Part shown: positions 1 through 7,700 of the stretch, piece by piece
How positions within the stretch are numbered: the stretch's first letter is position 1
How the letters are laid out: each line of letters opens with the position of its first letter
NCBI RefSeq assembly: GCF_014697425.1
Contig: NZ_JACJRU010000051.1
Span: forward strand, 1 to 52,098
DNA length: 52,098 nucleotides
Reading direction: 5' to 3'
Source of the DNA: Nostoc sp. FACHB-110
GTDB lineage: Bacteria > Cyanobacteriota > Cyanobacteriia > Cyanobacteriales > Nostocaceae
The notes under the pieces: model-generated
Told to the model about the DNA's origin: nothing
The model's database searches: none
The model's input: the letters and a program-made list of their open reading frames with translations, nothing else
Translations under genes and position numbers: made by a program

Positions 1-118
1 CGAAATACCCACTAAATCGCCAAACTCAGACACTTTCCACATAAACTTACTCACTATGGTTAGCTATGAATAAGTTTAGATAAGAATTTGGCTACTTAGT
101 CAAGCTCTATTTTTGTCA

Positions 119-275
119 ATTCACATCTTGCACCTAGCCCCTGCGAATAGAATTCGCGGCTATACAAACGAAGTCCGCCTACGCGGACTAACGCAATATC
201 AAGGGTTTGGAACCCGCGCAGGCGGGTTTTGTCTGTGTAGCCGCGACTTCAGTCGCAGGCGTGCAAGATATGTGT
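119..275. repeat. Core palindromic intergenic repeat, copy A
   Basis: This is a non-coding GC-rich block bounded by TCTTGCACCTAGCCCC on the left and GTGCAAGATATGTG on the right. It contains internal palindromes: GCGAATAGAATTCGC, AGTCCGCCTACGCGGACT, CCCGCGCAGGCGGG and GCGACTTCAGTCGC. The same core recurs inverted at 36005-36451, where extra hairpins have inserted into it, and in part at 20228-20513. A further fragment of the left edge lies at 361-395. Copy A is the shortest and simplest version and probably approximates the uninserted form. The rest of 1-473 holds no gene I can support. Confidence 0.8.
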
Positions 276-360
276 CAATGCGTAATGTTTGTACAAATAG
301 CAGCAAATGTTACTGTCAAAAATCAAACATAGCAGTTTAATCATCAATAAATCCTTTTCT

Positions 361-395
361 TCATATTTTGCACCTAGCCCCTGCGACAGGAGTCA
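361..395. repeat. Fragment of the core palindromic repeat
   Basis: The sequence TTTTGCACCTAGCCCCTGCGA repeats the left edge of the 119-275 repeat but lacks the rest of the unit. It lies in the leader of the aminotransferase gene that starts at 474. Confidence 0.5.
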
Positions 396-473
396 GCAAT
401 AAACAGAGTTTTCGCCACTTTAACTTGCTTAGTTTTTGTTTGATTTGACTCATTTACCAGCAAATTTAAAAAA

Positions 474-1778
474 ATGTTAAGTATTTCTTTGAATCATTCT
501 TTACCGACTGTGCCGCGTTTAGTAACTGCTTTACCTGGGCCGCGTGCTAAAGCAATTGTAGAACGCGATCGCGCCGTAACTTCCCCATCCTATACCCGTG
601 ACTATCCTTTAGTGGTGGCTCGCGGTCAAGGCTGTATGGTAGAAGATGTGGACGGCAATGTATTTTTAGATATGACGGCGGGTATTGCTGTCACCGCCAC
701 CGGACACGCCCACCCAGAAGTAGTTAAGGCCATTCAAGACCAGTCAGCCTGTCTGCTGCATATGTCAGGCACAGATTTTTATTATGAACCGATGGTAGAA
801 CTCGCGGAAAAATTAGCTTTTCGCGCCCCGTTCCCGAAAGGTGCAAGGGTATTTTTTACCAACTCCGGTGCGGAGTCGAACGAAGGCGCAATTAAATTAG
901 CTCGATATTACACCAAGCGATCGCTCATCGTGGCTTTTTTAGGTGCATTCCACGGCCGCACCTACGGCGCAATGTCTTTAACAGGTTCCAAAACTGTACA
1001 ACGGGCGAACTTTGGGCCGTTAGTTCCCGGCGTAACTCACATTCCCTACGGCACTCACGCCAGTTTAGATTATTTAGAAACACAACTATTTAATACCATG
1101 CTACCGCCGCAAGAAGTAGCAGCGATTGTCGTTGAACCAATTCAAGGGGAAGGCGGCTACATCGTCCCCGAAGATGGCTTTTTGCAAAGAATTCGAGATA
1201 TATGCGATCGCTACGGCATATTAATGATAGTAGATGAAGTGCAATCGGGTATGGGTCGTACAGGCCGCTTGTTTGCCATCGAACATTGGGGAGTCATGCC
1301 TGATATTATGACCACTGCCAAAGGTATCGCCAGTGGCTTACCCTTAGGCGCGATACTCGCCCGCCCAGAAATTATGACTTGGCCGCCTGGTTCCCACGCC
1401 ACCACCTTTGGTGGAAACCCTGTAGCTTGTGCGGCTGGTTTAGCCACATTGCAACTGTTAGAAAGCGGCTTGATAACCAACGCCACCCACATGGGAGAAC
1501 ACTTGCAAGCTGGTTTAACTGGGTTACATGAAAGATTTCCGCAAATTTCCCTACCGAGAGGCAAAGGTTTAATGGTAGCTGTAGATTTACTCGATGAAGC
1601 GGGTAATTATGATAGTAAACTGCGCGATCACATCATTCAAGCAGCCTTCTTACGGGGTTTATTATTACTCGGTTGCGGTAAAGCCGCCATTCGTTTCTGT
1701 CCACCTTTAATTATTGACGGCAACCAAATACAAACCGCCCTAGAAATACTCTCTGACATTCTCAACAGCAACTCTTAA
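474..1778 (+). CDS. Class III PLP aminotransferase (acetylornithine/GABA type)
   Basis: This is a 434-residue fold-type I, PLP-dependent aminotransferase of class III, the family of acetylornithine, GABA, ornithine and diaminopimelate-related aminotransferases. Visible family marks are the phosphate-binding FTNSGAESNE near residues 128-137, the PLP-contacting Asp254 in MIVDEVQSGMGRTG, and the Schiff-base Lys283 in TTAKGIASGLPLG. The length is normal and the protein should be cytosolic. The amino donor cannot be read from sequence. The next gene, 36 bp downstream on the same strand, encodes a DUF1338 protein. In Pseudomonas putida such an enzyme acts on 2-oxoadipate, made by transamination of 2-aminoadipate, so a lysine or aminoadipate substrate is a reasonable but unproven guess. 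Acetylornithine aminotransferase (argD) is the main alternative. Confidence 0.9.
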   Translation: MLSISLNHSLPTVPRLVTALPGPRAKAIVERDRAVTSPSYTRDYPLVVARGQGCMVEDVDGNVFLDMTAGIAVTATGHAHPEVVKAIQDQSACLLHMSGTDFYYEPMVELAEKLAFRAPFPKGARVFFTNSGAESNEGAIKLARYYTKRSLIVAFLGAFHGRTYGAMSLTGSKTVQRANFGPLVPGVTHIPYGTHASLDYLETQLFNTMLPPQEVAAIVVEPIQGEGGYIVPEDGFLQRIRDICDRYGILMIVDEVQSGMGRTGRLFAIEHWGVMPDIMTTAKGIASGLPLGAILARPEIMTWPPGSHATTFGGNPVACAAGLATLQLLESGLITNATHMGEHLQAGLTGLHERFPQISLPRGKGLMVAVDLLDEAGNYDSKLRDHIIQAAFLRGLLLLGCGKAAIRFCPPLIIDGNQIQTALEILSDILNSNS

Positions 1779-1780
1779 CC

Positions 1781-1808
1781 TTTCTGCGCCTTTGCGCCTC
1801 TGCGTGAC
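1781..1808. repeat. Dispersed GCGCAAAGGCGC repeat between two genes
   Basis: The bases TTTCTGCGCCTTTGCGCCTC, followed by TGCGTGAC, are the reverse complement of a motif that also occurs at 37276-37304 and 45436-45464 and, interrupted, at about 22998-23075. Here it fills most of the 36-bp gap between the aminotransferase and DUF1338 genes, so it would be part of their shared transcript. Confidence 0.6.
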
Positions 1809-1814
1809 ACATAT

Positions 1815-2717
1815 ATGAAACCCGAACTCGCCACCAAACTCTGGAACTTTCTTTGGCAAGACTACAAAGCCAGAGTTAGTTACGCCCAAACCTATCAACA
1901 AATGATTCATGCTGTGGGTGGAACTATTGCCAACGACCATATCGCCTTTCGGTCATTACGCCTAGTTATTCATACCCCCCAAGGTGAAATTAATTTCGGC
2001 ATCAACCACCTAGAAAAAATCGCCATAGCCTTGGGTTACGAAGTGGCAGGAGAATATACCTTTGCTGCGACGCATTTATACGCCCGGCATTATCACCATC
2101 CCCAACAAGCAGAATTCGATTTACCCAAACTGTTTATCAGCGAGTTAATTGTTGAGGAATTACCTACTCATATCGCCCAGTTAATTCATCAAACAGTCAC
2201 CCAAATTTCCGATGGGATGATCTCTACTTTCAACGCAGAGAATAATATTGCTCTCATCACCCAAACATTCCCGCAAATTTTCACACGCCCTTGGCAACCT
2301 CCCTTGCGTTCCGTTGTCGAACAAGTGAATACAGTCAGTCAGTATGGGGCGTGGGTGCTACTACACGGTTACGCCGTCAATCATTTTACAGGCTATATCA
2401 ACCGCCAAAATACTTCCCAATACCCAGATATAGATACTACAGTCCGTGCCTTGGCTAACTTGGGCATACCAATGAAAGCCGAAATCGAAGGAAATGTTAG
2501 CTGTGGTTTGCGTCAAACTGCAACCCAAGCCGTCACCGAAATGGTGACAGTTTTAGATGACCAAAGTAAACAAGCAATTCAAATCCCTTGGACTTATGCT
2601 TATTATGAACTAGCCCAACGTTATATAGTCGAAGTTGAACCGGGGAAACCACAACTATTTGATGCTTTTTTAGGCAAGAATGCTCAACAATTATTTGAAA
2701 TGACCAAGCCCCGTTGA
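1815..2717 (+). CDS. DUF1338 protein (HglS / 2-oxoadipate dioxygenase-decarboxylase family)
   Basis: This 300-residue protein has the DUF1338 pattern. HIAFRS (His42, Arg46) is near the N-terminus, NHFTGYIN (His190) is in the middle and a Glu-containing strand IVEVEP (Glu273/Glu275) is near the end. Together these can supply the two-His-one-Glu Fe(II) site and the substrate arginine known for HglS. HglS of Pseudomonas putida converts 2-oxoadipate to D-2-hydroxyglutarate in D-lysine catabolism, and plant members act on the same substrate. This protein is shorter than HglS, which has roughly 450 residues. It probably forms an operon with the upstream aminotransferase. The family call is strong; the exact substrate is inferred. 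Confidence 0.82.
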   Translation: MKPELATKLWNFLWQDYKARVSYAQTYQQMIHAVGGTIANDHIAFRSLRLVIHTPQGEINFGINHLEKIAIALGYEVAGEYTFAATHLYARHYHHPQQAEFDLPKLFISELIVEELPTHIAQLIHQTVTQISDGMISTFNAENNIALITQTFPQIFTRPWQPPLRSVVEQVNTVSQYGAWVLLHGYAVNHFTGYINRQNTSQYPDIDTTVRALANLGIPMKAEIEGNVSCGLRQTATQAVTEMVTVLDDQSKQAIQIPWTYAYYELAQRYIVEVEPGKPQLFDAFLGKNAQQLFEMTKPR

Positions 2718-2745
2718 GGCAGGGTGTAGGGGTGTAAGGGTGTGA
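2713..2745. repeat. GGGTGTAGG-type short tandem repeat
   Basis: A G-rich degenerate heptamer run (GGGTGTAGGGGTGTAAGGG) follows the DUF1338 stop codon. The same sequence type occurs inverted at about 42541-42580 and again at 50118-50184. Such runs are common between genes of heterocystous cyanobacteria. Confidence 0.5.
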
Positions 2746-2939
2746 TATCATCTCCGGCTAATCAGTTGTGATTCGACAAATTGGTGCAGAAACGACAAAA
2801 ACCTCTCCCCTGCCCCCTTCTGCAAACCCTTGATTTTTCGTTTTCATGCGTAAGTCTGGAAATTATCACTTCTGATGTTTACATATCTTCCCTTAAATTA
2901 ACAGTATACAACGGTATATCTATAGAGTTATAGTAGTTA

Positions 2940-4085
2940 ATGCTGTTCAGAGAAATAATTCTGATGATTAACTTGCTCTACCGCCACTTAATTGCCAAGT
3001 GGATATCGTTGATTAAATTTGCCACTATTTTGTGGTCAAATCTCAGCAGATGGCGCTTTTATGGGTTATCTTTACCTATCTTGGGAGCCTTTATTGCCAG
3101 TATTGGTTTAAGCTTGTTATTTGCTGCTTGCTCATCACCATCAGCGGTTAATGCTCCTAATCCAAACACCACATCTGTGAGTAATTCAGCTGTAAATCAA
3201 GCTAAAGTTGTACGCTTTGGTTATCAGAAATCGCTGATTTTACTCAAGACTAAAGGTGTATTAGAAAAGCGGTTGTCGCCTCAAGGAGTATCTGTAGAAT
3301 GGATTGAATTCCCTGCCGGGCCGCAGCTACTAGAAGCGATGAATGTTGGTAGTATTGACTTTGGTCATGTGGGAGAATCACCACCAATATTTGCTCAAGC
3401 CGCAGGTGCAGCATTGACTTATGTTGCAGGTATCGCACCCAGTCCGGCAGGTTCGGCAATTCTCATACCACAAAACTCTCCGATTAAAGAGTTAAGTGAA
3501 TTGAAAGGTAAAAAAATTGCCTTTCAAAAAGGTTCTAGTGCGCATTTATTATTAGTTCAAGCACTGCAAAAAGCAGGACTAAAATATACTGACATTGAGC
3601 CTAAATATTTGCCGCCTGCCGATGCGCGAGCAGCATTTGTCAAAGGCAGTGTAGATGCTTGGGTTATTTGGGATCCCTTTTATGCCGCCGCCCAAAAAGC
3701 GACTAATGCGCGGGTGTTAGTTGATGGTACAGGGATTAATAAACAAGGTGGCTATTATTTAGGTAGCCGCAAATTTGTCACCGAAAATTCTGATACTGTC
3801 AAGGCAATTCTCGAAGAAATTCAAAAACTCGAAGAATGGTCACAACAGCATCGAGAAGAAGTAGCACAAACTCTTGCACCTGTCCTGGGGATTGATGTTG
3901 AAACAATGAGAATTGCCACTCAAAGACGTAGTTTTGGTGTAGTACCAATTGACGATCGCTTAATCAATCTTCAGCAAGAAGTTGCCGATACTTATTATCA
4001 ATTAAAGCTCATTCCTAAACAGGTAAATGTGAAAGATGCGCTATTAACCAAAGAACAATATGCGGCATTTTCACCCCAAACTTAG
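2940..4085 (+). CDS. Sulfonate-type ABC transporter substrate-binding lipoprotein (SsuA-like)
   Basis: This 381-residue periplasmic binding protein has a hydrophobic leader ending in LLFAACSS, a lipobox whose Cys should be lipidated, so the mature protein is tethered outside the inner membrane. The mature part matches the SsuA/TauA/NrtA-like family: VRFGYQKS at its start, EWIEFPAGPQLLEAMNVG, then IDFGHVGESPP and VDAWVIWDPF. These point to aliphatic sulfonates or a related anion as ligand. The leader is unusually long (about 65 residues), so a later Met such as the one starting MINLLYR may be the true start. No SsuB, SsuC or SsuD gene is in the window, so this is an orphan binding protein. The downstream nitroreductase could supply reduced flavin to a sulfonate monooxygenase, but this is speculative. 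Confidence 0.85.
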   Translation: MLFREIILMINLLYRHLIAKWISLIKFATILWSNLSRWRFYGLSLPILGAFIASIGLSLLFAACSSPSAVNAPNPNTTSVSNSAVNQAKVVRFGYQKSLILLKTKGVLEKRLSPQGVSVEWIEFPAGPQLLEAMNVGSIDFGHVGESPPIFAQAAGAALTYVAGIAPSPAGSAILIPQNSPIKELSELKGKKIAFQKGSSAHLLLVQALQKAGLKYTDIEPKYLPPADARAAFVKGSVDAWVIWDPFYAAAQKATNARVLVDGTGINKQGGYYLGSRKFVTENSDTVKAILEEIQKLEEWSQQHREEVAQTLAPVLGIDVETMRIATQRRSFGVVPIDDRLINLQQEVADTYYQLKLIPKQVNVKDALLTKEQYAAFSPQT

Positions 4086-4193
4086 GCTGAATTTAACAAC
4101 AATCAGAAGATTTGCGGAATCAGGCAGAATCTTCATGTAGAATTATGCCGACTGTGTATTGTCAAGCTTGAAACTTCATACTTCAAAGATCCT

Positions 4194-5012
4194 ATGACTA
4201 ATGCTACAGAACTACTGCGATCGCGCTACGGTGAACTTCCATTTGATTCAAAAACTTGGAATGAATCACTGACAACATTGCTATCTCACCGTTCAGTTCG
4301 AGCTTATTTACCCGACGCTTTACCAGCGGAAACTTTAGAATTGTTAGTAGCAGCAGCGCAGTCAGCATCCACTTCTTCTAATCTGCAAACCTGGAGTGTG
4401 GTAGCAGTAGAAGACCCCCAACGCAAAGAACAATTATCCCTGTTAGCGGGAAATCAAGCCCACATCCGCCAAGCGCCTCTATTTCTAGTCTGGTTAGCCG
4501 ACTTAGCCAGGTTGAGTTACGTGGCCGAAAGTCGGGGTTTTAAGCATGAAGGGCTAGACTACTTAGAAATGTTTGTGATGGCAACTATCGATGCCACTTT
4601 AGCAGCACAAAACGCCACTATTGCGGCTGAGTCTTTGGGTTTAGGAACAGTTTATATCGGTGGGATTCGTAATCAACCACAAGAAGTGGCAACTGTCCTC
4701 AACTTACCATCATCTGTCTATGCTGTGTTTGGGTTATGTGTAGGTTATCCTAACCCAGAAGTGGCGACAGCAATTAAGCCACGTTTGCCCCAACCTGCCG
4801 TGCTACATCGAGAAACTTATAAACTGGCAGAACAAGATGAAGCGATCGCTCGTTACAATGACATCATTAAAGGCTTTTACACCGAACAAAAAATGAACAT
4901 TGCTGGCGACTGGTCAGAACATTCATCTCAACGCATAGAAACAGTAGAATCTCTAAGAGGACGCGCTCATCTGCGTGAAGCCTTGCATAACCTTGGTTTT
5001 AACTTACGATAA
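4194..5012 (+). CDS. NADPH-dependent nitroreductase-family oxidoreductase (NfsA/Frp-like)
   Basis: This 272-residue FMN flavoprotein is of the nitroreductase superfamily. LLSHRSVRAYLPDAL holds the Arg/Ser that binds the FMN phosphate, and AAAQSASTSSNLQTWSVV is the typical second FMN loop. AESLGLGTVYIGGIRN and FGLCVGYPNPE complete the fold. The length and the layout of the C-terminal half match the NfsA/flavin reductase P group, which uses NADPH to reduce nitroaromatics, quinones or free flavin. The gene follows the sulfonate-binding protein on the same strand and lies 14 bp before a broken SDR gene, so the three may once have formed an operon. The physiological substrate is unknown. Confidence 0.85.
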   Translation: MTNATELLRSRYGELPFDSKTWNESLTTLLSHRSVRAYLPDALPAETLELLVAAAQSASTSSNLQTWSVVAVEDPQRKEQLSLLAGNQAHIRQAPLFLVWLADLARLSYVAESRGFKHEGLDYLEMFVMATIDATLAAQNATIAAESLGLGTVYIGGIRNQPQEVATVLNLPSSVYAVFGLCVGYPNPEVATAIKPRLPQPAVLHRETYKLAEQDEAIARYNDIIKGFYTEQKMNIAGDWSEHSSQRIETVESLRGRAHLREALHNLGFNLR

Positions 5013-5417
5013 CCGCACAGAAGCTTATGGATTTGCACCTCAGTGGCAAAGTAGCCTTGGTAACAGCTGCAAGTAAAGGACTAGGCAAAGCTACAGCACG
5101 GCAATTTGCCCTTGAGGGTGCAAAAGTCGTCATCTGCGCCCGTAGTCAACTAATTGACAAAGCAGGGGCGGAAATAGAAACCGAAACAGGCGCACAAGTT
5201 TTATCTCTGCGTGCAGACGTTACCCAACAAGCAGATATTGAACGGGTAATTAATGCTACAGTTGAGAAATTTGGCGGCTTGGATATCCTCGTAACCAACG
5301 CTGGCGGGCCACCGTCAGGTACATTTGATGACACTGATTTAACAGCCTGGGAAAACGCTATCAACTTAAATCTGCTGAGTGCGGTGTCTTTGGTGAAGTA
5401 TGCTTTACCTTATTTAC

Positions 5418-5570
5418 TTGACATACTCACCGACCTGAAGGTGAGGTGATTCTTGACGGCTCACAGCAACTAGCTACCGAAGTAGTCTTATGGTCGCTCC
5501 CCGTCCGTTTAAGGTCGTGCCGATGCCCCATGCCGACCATTTTGATATTTTGGGATGCGTTCTCATCTCT
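5418..5570 (-). ncRNA. Predicted omega (reRNA) guide RNA at the tnpB 3' end
   Basis: In IS200/IS605 elements the RNA guiding TnpB spans the 3' end of tnpB and the right-end hairpin, and its guide is the flanking host DNA. Here the right-end hairpin and the tnpB stop codon overlap. The first flanking bases on the minus strand are GTAAATAAGGTAAAGC, within the broken SDR. The left limit of 5570 is arbitrary. This is inferred from the family; no promoter or processing site was identified. Confidence 0.35.
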
Positions 5571-6644
5571 GTCGTGTTCAGTATTGCAGTTCAAGCACAG
5601 CACGGAGCGCACAGACAAATCAATCTTGCCCCATCGATACCCACAGCAAGAACAAGTTTGACTAGTAGGTTCCCATCTGCTAATTACTCGGAAATCCCGA
5701 TGAAGTTTTTCAGATTTACTCTGACAAAATACCCGAAATTCTCTCCATCCCTGCAAGCTAATCACTCTTGCTAACTTACGGTTCTTGACCATTCCTGACA
5801 CATTCAAATCTTCCAAAACAATAGTTTGATTCTCACTAACTATTTTGGTTGATAGTTTGTGCAGTAAATCTTTCCGAGTATCTGCAATTTGATTGTGTCG
5901 TTTAGCAATCTTTAATCTGGTGACTTCACGACGTTTAGAACCCTTCTGTTGTCTTGCTAGCTGACGTTGTAGTTTACGGATTTTGCGGTCTTTGTTTGAG
6001 TAATCGGGACTTATTGCTTTCTCCCCATTGCTCATAACTGCAAAAATTTTTACACCCAAATCAATACCTATGCTTTGGTTTTTGGCAGACGCTCGTACCT
6101 CGCTACCGCTGTCACTAAAGGGTTGAATAGGCTCTATCTCTACAACAAAGCTGAGAAAATAACGGTTAGCACAATCCTTGATAACAGTTACGCTACTTGG
6201 TGCGGATGGTAATTGTCTTGACCAAATAGGTTTAACATTACCAATCTTAGCTAGATATACTTCCTCTCCTTTAATTGAAAAACCACCAATTCTAAATCTA
6301 GCTAATTGTTTGCTTGTCTTCTTTTTAAACTTAGGAGTACCGACCTTTTTACCCTTGCGTTTACCTTTAAGTGAGTCAAAAAAGTTCTTGTAAGCAACAC
6401 CTAAATCAGCAACAGATTGTTGCAATGGGATATTAGAAACATCAGACAACCATGAACGATCCAATGTCTTTTTAGCTTGCGTAATCACTAACTTTTGCAA
6501 GTCGTTGTTACTAGGAAGCTTTTCGGACTGCTTACAAATAGCCAGAGCATCATTCCAGACTACGCGAACGCAACCAAACAACTGCGCTAGCAGTTGCTTC
6601 TGTTGGTCTGTCGGGTAGAAACGAAATTGATATCTGGCTTTCAT
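5427..6644 (-). CDS. tnpB: RNA-guided endonuclease TnpB
   Basis: This 405-residue TnpB has an intact RuvC-like nuclease: Asp195 in SIGIDLGVKIF, Glu278 in TIVLEDLNVSGM and Asp360 in TEHDRDENAS. The spacing is very close to IsDra2 TnpB. The zinc finger has Cys331 and Cys334 in TCSCCGYRWGK and Cys350 and Cys353 in LCLNCNTEHD. A basic region (KGKRKGKKVGTPKFKKK, about 93-109) fits nucleic-acid binding. The start ATG is preceded by the element's left-end leader, and the last codons and stop (5427-5429) lie inside the right-end hairpin, as in related cyanobacterial elements. TnpB cuts DNA next to the TAM (probably TTGAC) and so favours retention of the element. No frameshift is visible, so it is probably functional. 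Confidence 0.93.
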   Translation of the reverse strand: MKARYQFRFYPTDQQKQLLAQLFGCVRVVWNDALAICKQSEKLPSNNDLQKLVITQAKKTLDRSWLSDVSNIPLQQSVADLGVAYKNFFDSLKGKRKGKKVGTPKFKKKTSKQLARFRIGGFSIKGEEVYLAKIGNVKPIWSRQLPSAPSSVTVIKDCANRYFLSFVVEIEPIQPFSDSGSEVRASAKNQSIGIDLGVKIFAVMSNGEKAISPDYSNKDRKIRKLQRQLARQQKGSKRREVTRLKIAKRHNQIADTRKDLLHKLSTKIVSENQTIVLEDLNVSGMVKNRKLARVISLQGWREFRVFCQSKSEKLHRDFRVISRWEPTSQTCSCCGYRWGKIDLSVRSVLCLNCNTEHDRDENASQNIKMVGMGHRHDLKRTGSDHKTTSVASCCEPSRITSPSGR

Positions 6645-6684
6645 GAATAATGTATAATTGGTCTACAAGAGGATTATACATTGG

Positions 6685-6722
6685 TGAGCAGCGCGTTGGG
6701 CGGGTTCCCCGACTTGTAGGGA
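6685..6722. repeat. GCGTTGGGCGG hairpin module, copy 1
   Basis: GCGCGTTGGGCGGGTTCCCC followed by GACTTGTAGG lies in the leader of tnpB. It is a diverged copy of the module at 23012-23052 and 36367-36409, and in part at 45226-45246. GGGCGGG-TT-CCCC can form a short stem. Confidence 0.5.
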
Positions 6723-6870
6723 GTACATCAGAAATCAAGAAAAGCCTTCGTAGAACTACGGGGCTTGTATCCCATCTTTTGGTCAATGGAGTCATGCTAC
6801 AAGTTGATGGTGGGCTGAATGCTGGGACATTTTAGAGACTGTTTTCTCTACTGCTCTAAATTTAATCAAG

Positions 6871-6900
6871 AAAAACCCAGCGTAATTGCTGGGCTTTTCT
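6871..6900. terminator. Bidirectional rho-independent terminator
   Basis: The stem CCCAGC/GCTGGG (6876-6881 with 6888-6893) is flanked by AAAAA on the left and CTTTTCT on the right. It lies between the convergent SDR remnant and the first rhomboid gene, and reads best on the minus strand, where TTTTTC follows the stem. Confidence 0.7.
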
Positions 6901-6922
6901 GCTAGCTAGAATGTTTTTTCGA

Positions 6923-7597
6923 CTAATAATCTTGTTTAAATAAACCAAACAAAGGCGCAAGCATAATTCCGAAGACAAAACCACCAATGTGCGCCCAGTA
7001 AGCAACACCACCAGTTTCTACACTCATATTGGCTGCGGCTTGTAAACTGGCTAGACCCGATATTATATTCTGAACAAAGAAGATTCCAATCACTACTAAT
7101 GCCGGCACACTAATTGTAGTCACAAAAAAACCTAAGAATACTAAAGTGGTAATTCTGGCATGAGGAAAACGGATAATATATGCACCTAAAATTCCCGAAA
7201 TTGCCCCACTAGCACCCAAAGAAGGAATCTCAGAATACATACCAATAAACCACTGACACATAGCGGCTGAAGCTCCGCAAATTAAGTAAAAAACTAAGTA
7301 CTTAAAATGTCCTAAACGGTCTTCGATATTGTTACCAAAAACCCAGAGGAATAGCATATTTGATATCAAATGCCACCAACCACCATGCAGGAATTGTGAT
7401 GTAAATAAAGTTACCCATTCTGTAGAAAAGTTAGTGGTTAGTTCTTGGGGAACTACGGCATATTGACTGAAAAATAAATTTAATCGAGCATTAGACAGAC
7501 TCACTTCATGAAGAAAAACTAAAACATTCATACCAATCAAACCGTAAGTAAAATACGGTGTGATTCGCGTCGGGTTTTCGTCATAGAGTGGAAACAC
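6923..7597 (-). CDS. Rhomboid family intramembrane serine protease
   Basis: This 224-residue multi-pass membrane protein has the rhomboid catalytic dyad: Ser130 in SLGASGAISGILGAY and His203 in AYWAHIGGFVFG. It also has the conserved HLISNMLFLW of the His/Asn-bearing helix and IEDRLGHFKY after it. Rhomboids cut transmembrane substrates within the bilayer; the substrate here is unknown. The start is the GTG at 7597. An in-frame stop lies just upstream, and AGGA sits 9 nt before the GTG, an arrangement repeated exactly in the paralogue upstream. The two proteins are clearly tandem duplicates (shared DENPT-IT-PY start), 103 bp apart. Confidence 0.92.
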   Translation of the reverse strand: MFPLYDENPTRITPYFTYGLIGMNVLVFLHEVSLSNARLNLFFSQYAVVPQELTTNFSTEWVTLFTSQFLHGGWWHLISNMLFLWVFGNNIEDRLGHFKYLVFYLICGASAAMCQWFIGMYSEIPSLGASGAISGILGAYIIRFPHARITTLVFLGFFVTTISVPALVVIGIFFVQNIISGLASLQAAANMSVETGGVAYWAHIGGFVFGIMLAPLFGLFKQDY

Positions 7598-7700
7598 AGG
7601 TGTTTTTCCTAATTATCAATTAACTGCAATATAGCTTGAATAACTGGCAGTTGAACAATATCGATAATTACACCTGTGAAATTATGAATGTGAGTTGCGC

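Larger units (their letters stand above)
5418..6781 (-). mobile_element. IS200/IS605-type element carrying tnpB only
   Basis: The element is about 1364 bp, read leftward. Its right end (low coordinates) has the subterminal hairpin CTCACC-GACCTGAA-GGTGAG at 5426-5445 and, on the minus strand, ends in GAGTATGTCAA at 5418. Its left end has an imperfect hairpin, AGCCTTCGTAG-AA-CTACGGGGCT, at about 6743-6765. It abuts the pentamer TTGAC (minus strand, complement of 6782-6786), the target/TAM sequence known for IsDra2. No Y1 transposase gene (tnpA) is present, so the element would depend on TnpA supplied in trans. Boundaries are inferred from these motifs and may shift by a few bases. Confidence 0.75.
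5027..6835 (+). pseudogene. Short-chain dehydrogenase disrupted by a tnpB element
   Basis: The N-terminal piece (5027-5417) reads as a classical SDR, with VTAASKGLGKATARQFA for cofactor binding, the NAG motif (LVTNAGGPPSG) and ENAINLNLLSAVSLVKYALP. It then runs straight into an IS200/IS605-type element. After the element, 6782-6835 encodes the SDR C-terminus VNGVMLQVDGGLNAGTF. About 85 residues are absent altogether, including the catalytic Ser, Tyr and Lys, so the insertion came with a deletion or hit an already decayed gene. Removing the element would not restore the frame. The gene starts 14 bp after the nitroreductase and was probably its operon partner. Confidence 0.85.

Noticed and set aside
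113..340. 75-codon frame at the left end
   Set aside because: It runs through the core palindromic repeat, and its product is Arg/Gly/Cys-rich without any conserved pattern.
5427..5774. Plus-strand frames opposite tnpB
   Set aside because: They are antisense to a clear tnpB with intact catalytic residues and show no conserved features.
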